A model generated the notes under the pieces. That model did not search any database and had not been told where the DNA came from. It saw only the letters and a program-made list of their open reading frames with translations. A stretch of DNA of 64,000 bases, from positions 4,290,501 through 4,354,500 of the forward strand of contig CM064862.1 of assembly GCA_032719365.1 (NCBI GenBank), written 5' to 3'. The translations under genes and the position numbers were made by a program. Positions within the stretch are counted from its first letter, which is position 1; every line of letters begins with the position of its first letter. This stretch comes from Prinsepia uniflora. Lineage: Eukaryota > Streptophyta > Magnoliopsida > Rosales > Rosaceae. Positions 58,983-64,000 of this stretch are shown here, piece after piece.

Positions 58983-60353
58983 ACGTAAACGGGCGGCACG
59001 TCGAATTTGGACGTTGTATGGTTATTTCACGAGTTAGGAACGTCAACGTAAACGGGCGGCACGTCGGAAGGGTCTGTGAGTGGACTTTGCTTTCTAACTC
59101 TTGATGCATGCATATATGTTTTTATATGTTTTCTATACTTGATTCTATGATTTGATTTATGATTGTGATGGTTTACGGTTTATTATGGTATATCACGTTT
59201 TAGGAGATTTGACGGATATTGTGATTTGAACCTGGTTTTAATGATTTTATTTCAGGATTTGAAATACGATTTGATTTCAAAGAAAGTAAAAGGATTTTGA
59301 GAAACGTGATTTCAGGTTTTGGAATCGGAATTCCGGATGACGATTCGAGATTCGATTCGGGACTTGAAAGTGGATTCCGGGGTTTGGGTTCGGAATGGTT
59401 ATTCCGGATGCTAGCTTACGGAATGATGGTTGCGGACTCGGATCTGGAAATGAGGTGGATATGATTCTGAATTTGGATTCAGAATGACGGTTCTAAATGC
59501 CGGAAAGGCCTCTGACAAGTGGTTTCGGATTCGGGTTTGGATGTGGATTATGAAATGGGTTTTCAAAACGGTTTTGGATTGGATTTGCTAGATCTGGTTA
59601 TTGGGTTTAAAGACCCGGATTATGATTGACGGGGGACGGGCCCGGATTGGGTTTAAAGACCCGGATTGAGTTTAAAGACTCGGATATTGATATTTCCCCC
59701 GTAGGCCTGTTGAGTTTTAAAGACTCAGGAGTTTAAAGACTCGGATTATATTGAGGTCTGGATTGAGTTTAAAGACTCGGGAGTTTAAAGACTCGGATAG
59801 ATCCAGCAGGTTCGGTGAATGGAAATATGATATGGTTTTCAACAAGGTTTTCTGATGTTTTGGGCTATGCCCAGATGGAATGGATTTTCGGTGGTTTTGG
59901 GCTGAGGCCCGGGATTTGGAAAAAGGAACTTGTGTTCGGTTTTTCTTATATGGTTTGTTTAACCGGAATATTGAATGGTTTTATGACATGAAATTGATAT
60001 GCATGCATTGGTTTTGAAACGGAGGGTATAAATGTCATTGTTTTATGAAATGTTTTTGAACTTAAACTTTATTTTTGTCCACTCACAGTATTTTCGTGTT
60101 TTCGATACCCTCCAGGTTGTTTGCGGCACGGGCTGTTGGTCGAGAGAGACGGAGACATCACACGTACGATCCACAGTAGACTTAGCGCACTCTGGGAAGT
60201 TCGGAAGTTTTTGGATAGTCGGGTCGCAAATCCCTTGTCCGACTTACGTGTCACATGAAGGTTGGACGTCAGTTTAGCCTTCGTGTCATGCGTAAGTCAG
60301 ACGGGAGTAGGGTTTAGTCCCTAATCCTGGGGGATTAGGGGTGGGCCCTGACA
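58983..60353 (+). repeat. V: 5'-truncated P-type LTR
   Basis: Closely matches the right half of the P LTRs (899-2142 and 14313-15573), including hairpin units at 59607-59800. Ends GGGCCCTGACA. Blocks: GTGAGTGGAC 59076-59085, GGAGGGTATA 60021-60030, GTCCACTCAC 60077-60086, ATACCCTCCAG 60105-60115. Open frame 60032-60277 lies within it and is not a gene. Confidence 0.8.
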
Positions 60354-61537
60354 TGCATAATTATATTTTTTTACTAGTTTTATGGTATGGTTTGGCATGG
60401 TTATGGATGTGATTATGGGTGGTTGGGATGTGTTTTCGATTCCAGGGTTTAGGACATGTTTATGTATAGATTTATATGGATTGTTAGTGACCCCTGTGTG
60501 TGATTTTGATAGGCCAGGACGACCCAGTGGCTTTGGTTTGGCTTACGACTCAGGATTTGGGTGGTTGGCGGTACTGTGAGTGGACAGTTTATTTCATAAC
60601 TCTGATGCATGCATAATTATATGTTTTTACTAGTTTTATGGTATGGTTTGGCATGGTTATGGATGTGATTATGATTTCTGGATAAATGGCTGGTTTTATA
60701 TGCATATTCGGTTGTGGGTTCTGGACATTAGTTTTACGTTGGTTTTTGGAAAATCGGGTTTTGGGCAGGTACTCGGGAGATAACTATTTTGAGTTTGGTA
60801 TACTGTATTCTGGTTTGTTCATCCTCAGGCGATTGGATCACTATTCTGAAGTTGGACTCCGATGATTCCCAAAGACGGCTCGGACAAGGTCTGAGTTGGA
60901 CTCGACATGTGCCGACGGAGTTGGACTTCGTGGATTCATGATTATTTACCGATAATACAAATGAGAATGCTAGTTGGACTAGCAGCTGGTTGGACCAGCA
61001 GGACGAGATTTGAATATCGGTGCTAGTTTAACCAACAAGATGATGATTGGTTTTTATTTCTTGTGGTGTGTCTAGAGGTTTTCAAATGCTTTACAACCGG
61101 AGATTTCAGGAAAATGTGGGCTAGGGTTCTTATGTGTTTTATGTGATTTGGGTTGGATCCATGGTTTCTATATGTTACTGTTTTATTTGAAAGCAATGGT
61201 TTATTTGACTATGCATGCATGTTTTATAAAATAGAGGGCTAAATGATGATTTTAGAAAATGATTTTACAAAGGCTTTATTTTTGTTTACTCACAGTTTTG
61301 GTGGTTTTGCTACTCTTCAGGTTGGTCGCGGATGCGGGCTGTAAAGAGACCGAGGCATCACATGAGTCAGCGCACTCAGGTTATTCTGAGTAGGTTGTGG
61401 TATGTATCTCTTGTCTGACACTGGGTAAGTATGTTTACTTCGAGTTGAGGGTACTCTGGTCATTTTACAGTGTTTGTGTCAGTTAGGAGTAGGTCCTCGC
61501 ACGTAAATCGAGGGGGATTACGGGAAGGATCTTGCGA
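60354..61537 (+). repeat. T2: partial T-type LTR with an internal duplication
   Basis: Begins in mid-LTR and ends in a decayed CTTGCGA before a primer binding site. About 65 bases are present twice, at 60354 and 60609, so a 255-base segment is partly duplicated. Blocks: GTGAGTGGAC near 60576, decayed GTTTACTCAC near 61288 and CTACTCTTCAG near 61310. Confidence 0.75.
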
Positions 61538-62263
61538 ATTTGGTATCAGAGTACTGGGTTGCTTTTTATGGGGTCGCACACTAGGTGTGCAGGGTAGTTT
61601 CATTTCAGACGTGATGCCTCCATAACAACAGCCCCATCATCAACCTAGTAACGAAGATGAAGATACGAAAGTTAGATAGGAAAGGACTTTGGATTGATTT
61701 GCTTAGGCATTGAATGCCGTGTTTTAGTGGGGTTGGACCACGGAATGGCCAAATATCAAGTAGGCCCAGCGGATTGGCGCTGTGGAGTTTGCTAGTTGAT
61801 TGGATCCCAAGGTGGTGACTGTTCAGATTATGGTGACCGATGGTCGGTCAAGGTGGACGTGTTGCTTAGAGCAGCAAGGATTGTTGTTGGAATATTGATG
61901 GGTTCAAGGATGGTACATCTTGGTGGATGTAAGTTGGTTGACCTTTGGGGTTAACTGAGAGGTTGGATCGGTTAGTTTATAGGTTGGTTTGTCTCGGGAG
62001 TTCTCAAGGAATACATGTTGGACGCGTCTCAAGTGTCGATTAAGCTACCGGGAGAACTCAGAGAGGTTTTTGGAGTTTAGTGAGTGGTCTGTTATGGATC
62101 AGACATACAGGGTTTAGTGCTGGGCCACGTTTGTGTGGTAACAATATTGTAAAAGGATAGTGGTAGTGGAGCCTAGGGGTTACCAGCTGGTTATGACGGT
62201 TCGTCGAGGGTGTCATCAACGATTGGGATATTATGGTGGAAGGGGAGACACAACCCATCCCAA
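61538..62263 (+). mobile_element. T2 primer site and eroded interior
   Basis: TGGTATCAGAG at 61541 is a decayed initiator tRNA-Met site. An ATG-CCT-CCA start typical of gag follows at about 61613 but meets TAA at once. No gag or pol domain is readable over the next 650 bases. Ends where LTR W begins. Confidence 0.6.
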
Positions 62264-64000
62264 TGTGAAGCCCCGAAAATTCGAGAAATGTACATTTGTA
62301 AGTTGGAATGTAAAATGACGTTTTTGCCTTTATACATGTGGTGGTCAAAGTTGAAATACTTTTTTCTCATTTTTTTTTAGGACCGTTACGTAGGTCCCGA
62401 GACGCTGAGTCTGTAGACAGGCGGCACGTCAAAATCGGAATTCGGATGAATGAGTTACGGATCAAAAACAGTAAGGGGCATTTTGATAATTTTGTGGGTA
62501 AAGGGTAAAATGGTAACTTCGTCATTTTCTGCTGATTTTGATGAATCGGCTAATGGTGATTCAGTTTCTCCAGTAAGTGACACATGTCACCTCTAAGTGA
62601 TGGCTGAGTGGCCTTGTTTAGCCGCGTGGGTATATGGATGTTCAATGATAAGAATTCAAACAGAAGAGAAAAACAGGGGACTGAAGTAAAACAAATCCCA
62701 TACACAACAACCTATCCTTGATCACTGAGATGTTCGATATTTGAGAGAAGATTAGAGAAACAAAAACAAGAAGCAAACACGACAAGACAAAGGAGGAAAC
62801 CCGAATAGAACCCGAAACCTAGAATTCGAAATTGGAAGAACAAATTGAGTTTTCGAATTTGGAATTGTGGACCTTGATGATCAAATTGACCTTGAATTCA
62901 GCTTTCTGGATCATTCCGAGCTAATCCACCTCAAAAACGAAGAGGATTGATGTCATTTTGGCCAAGAACCGAATCTCCAAACTTTTTGGAAAATCGAGCT
63001 TGAGTTCGAGTGATTTGAGGTAAGGGATTGAACAATTGATTTTGTATTTATGTTCATTACAACCTTACATTACAACCTGTGTGAATTAATTGGAAAAACT
63101 GATGAAAATTGGGTGAGATTGAGATTGAAACCCGTTCGAAGATCCATTGAGGAATTGATGGATTAAGGCCTTGATTAATAAAAATAAAGACACAGAACCT
63201 GAATTAAGATGAATTAGATGGAATCAGATGAAAGAATTGAATGAATCAAGGTCGAATTGAGGGAGAACGAATCAGGTCATATCGCGGGTTCTCAGCCCGT
63301 TTATCAGAGAAACGGGTGAGGGAGGAGCACTGTAGCAGGTACTGTGCAGGCGCGTGGCTTTCATGCGCAGCCGTTTGCGGCGACGCGTGAAGGCCCGTGG
63401 GGGATTTTCTGGGGAAGTGTTCAACACACTTTTTAATATTTTTGACAATACGGATCTATTGGCACGGGTTTCAAGTTTATCGGATGCTGTTCCGTGATAG
63501 TTTTGGGTGTTCGAATTGTGTAGTTCGTGTTTAAATATTATTATTAAATCCCCGGGATTGGGGGATTGTCATATGGGGTTATGTAACGGCCTAGTGACCC
63601 TAAATTGTTATGTTTGACAGGCCGAAATATTCTCGAGACTGAGCAACTTGGACGGTGTGTGAGTGGGCGTTTGTTTTATAAACTGTTATGCATGCATAGT
63701 TAAATGTTTTATATGATTGATTGCATGATTTGAGTTGCAATGATTTCATAATGATTCGATGTGATTACTTGTTGATTTTATGGATTATTTAATTGGTTTT
63801 CATGCACGTTTTAAGATAAATGGTGAAAACGATGTTTTGGGCTAGGCCCGGGTTAAAAATTGTGTTTTGACTTGGATTGTGAGTCAAGGATGACTTTATG
63901 GAATATTTAATGATTTCTGGATGTGTAATTCCCGAAGAAACCAGTTGTATCGTGCCGGGTAAGTCTGGATGTGTAATTCCCAGAAAGTCTGGATGCGTAA
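62264..64000 (+). repeat. W: LTR related to element B, cut by the window end
   Basis: Starts TGTGAAGCCCCGAAAA, similar to the element B LTR start (TGTAACGCCCCGAAAA). It contains the GTAGACAGGCGGCACGTC box near 62414, the GC-rich block near 63349-63400 and GTGAGTGGGC at 63659-63668. The rest lies outside the window, so whether it is a solo LTR or part of an element is unknown. Confidence 0.75.

Overview
The window is nuclear DNA of a flowering plant, probably a eudicot. It consists almost entirely of nested Ty3/Gypsy LTR retrotransposons around one short gene island. The evidence is: initiator-methionine-type primer binding sites (TGGTATCAGAGC) next to several LTRs, gag-pol reading frames ending in a chromodomain-like tail (chromovirus, Tekay/Del-like, with 2.6-3.2 kb LTRs), two dirigent-family genes with TATA boxes and signal peptides, and a fragment of plastid trnL(UAA). 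The species cannot be named from the sequence.

Layout. 1-15573 holds element P: a 5' LTR cut by the window edge, a short non-coding interior and a 3' LTR. P is split twice, by an antisense solo LTR (R, 3084-5827, duplication GTTAC) and by element Q (about 7522-13987), which has LTRs and a broken gag but no pol. 15574-23185 holds the interior and two head-to-tail partial LTRs of a minus-strand family (S). 23186-23760 is a LINE fragment. 23761-26703 is the gene island: a frameshifted dirigent pseudogene (24086-24665) and an intact dirigent gene (25793-26344).

26704-54632 is an old S-type LTR (S4). It was broken open by another S LTR (S3, 26872-29670), by complete element A (30018-40254, duplication ATCAG) and by complete element B (40869-53886, duplication ATATC). 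B is itself split inside its protease/reverse-transcriptase frame by solo LTR C (45006-48233, duplication GATCG). 54633-64000 is a pile of T, U, V and W LTRs. Solo LTR U (55679-58660, duplication GTATA) carries the plastid trnL piece.

How it works together. Only A and B keep recognisable protease, reverse transcriptase, RNase H, integrase and chromodomain regions. Both are disabled by frameshifts, stops or insertions. P and S show no coding capacity in what is visible and Q keeps only gag, so any movement would have needed enzymes from related elements. The only apparently functional host gene is the dirigent gene at 25793-26344.

The most interesting signal is shared by nearly all the LTR families. 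In the presumed transcribed leader, two pairs of complementary blocks are interleaved (a-b-a'-b'). Spacing is nearly fixed, and bases change in both arms together between families. This suggests a long-range RNA pseudoknot whose outer ends look like splice sites.
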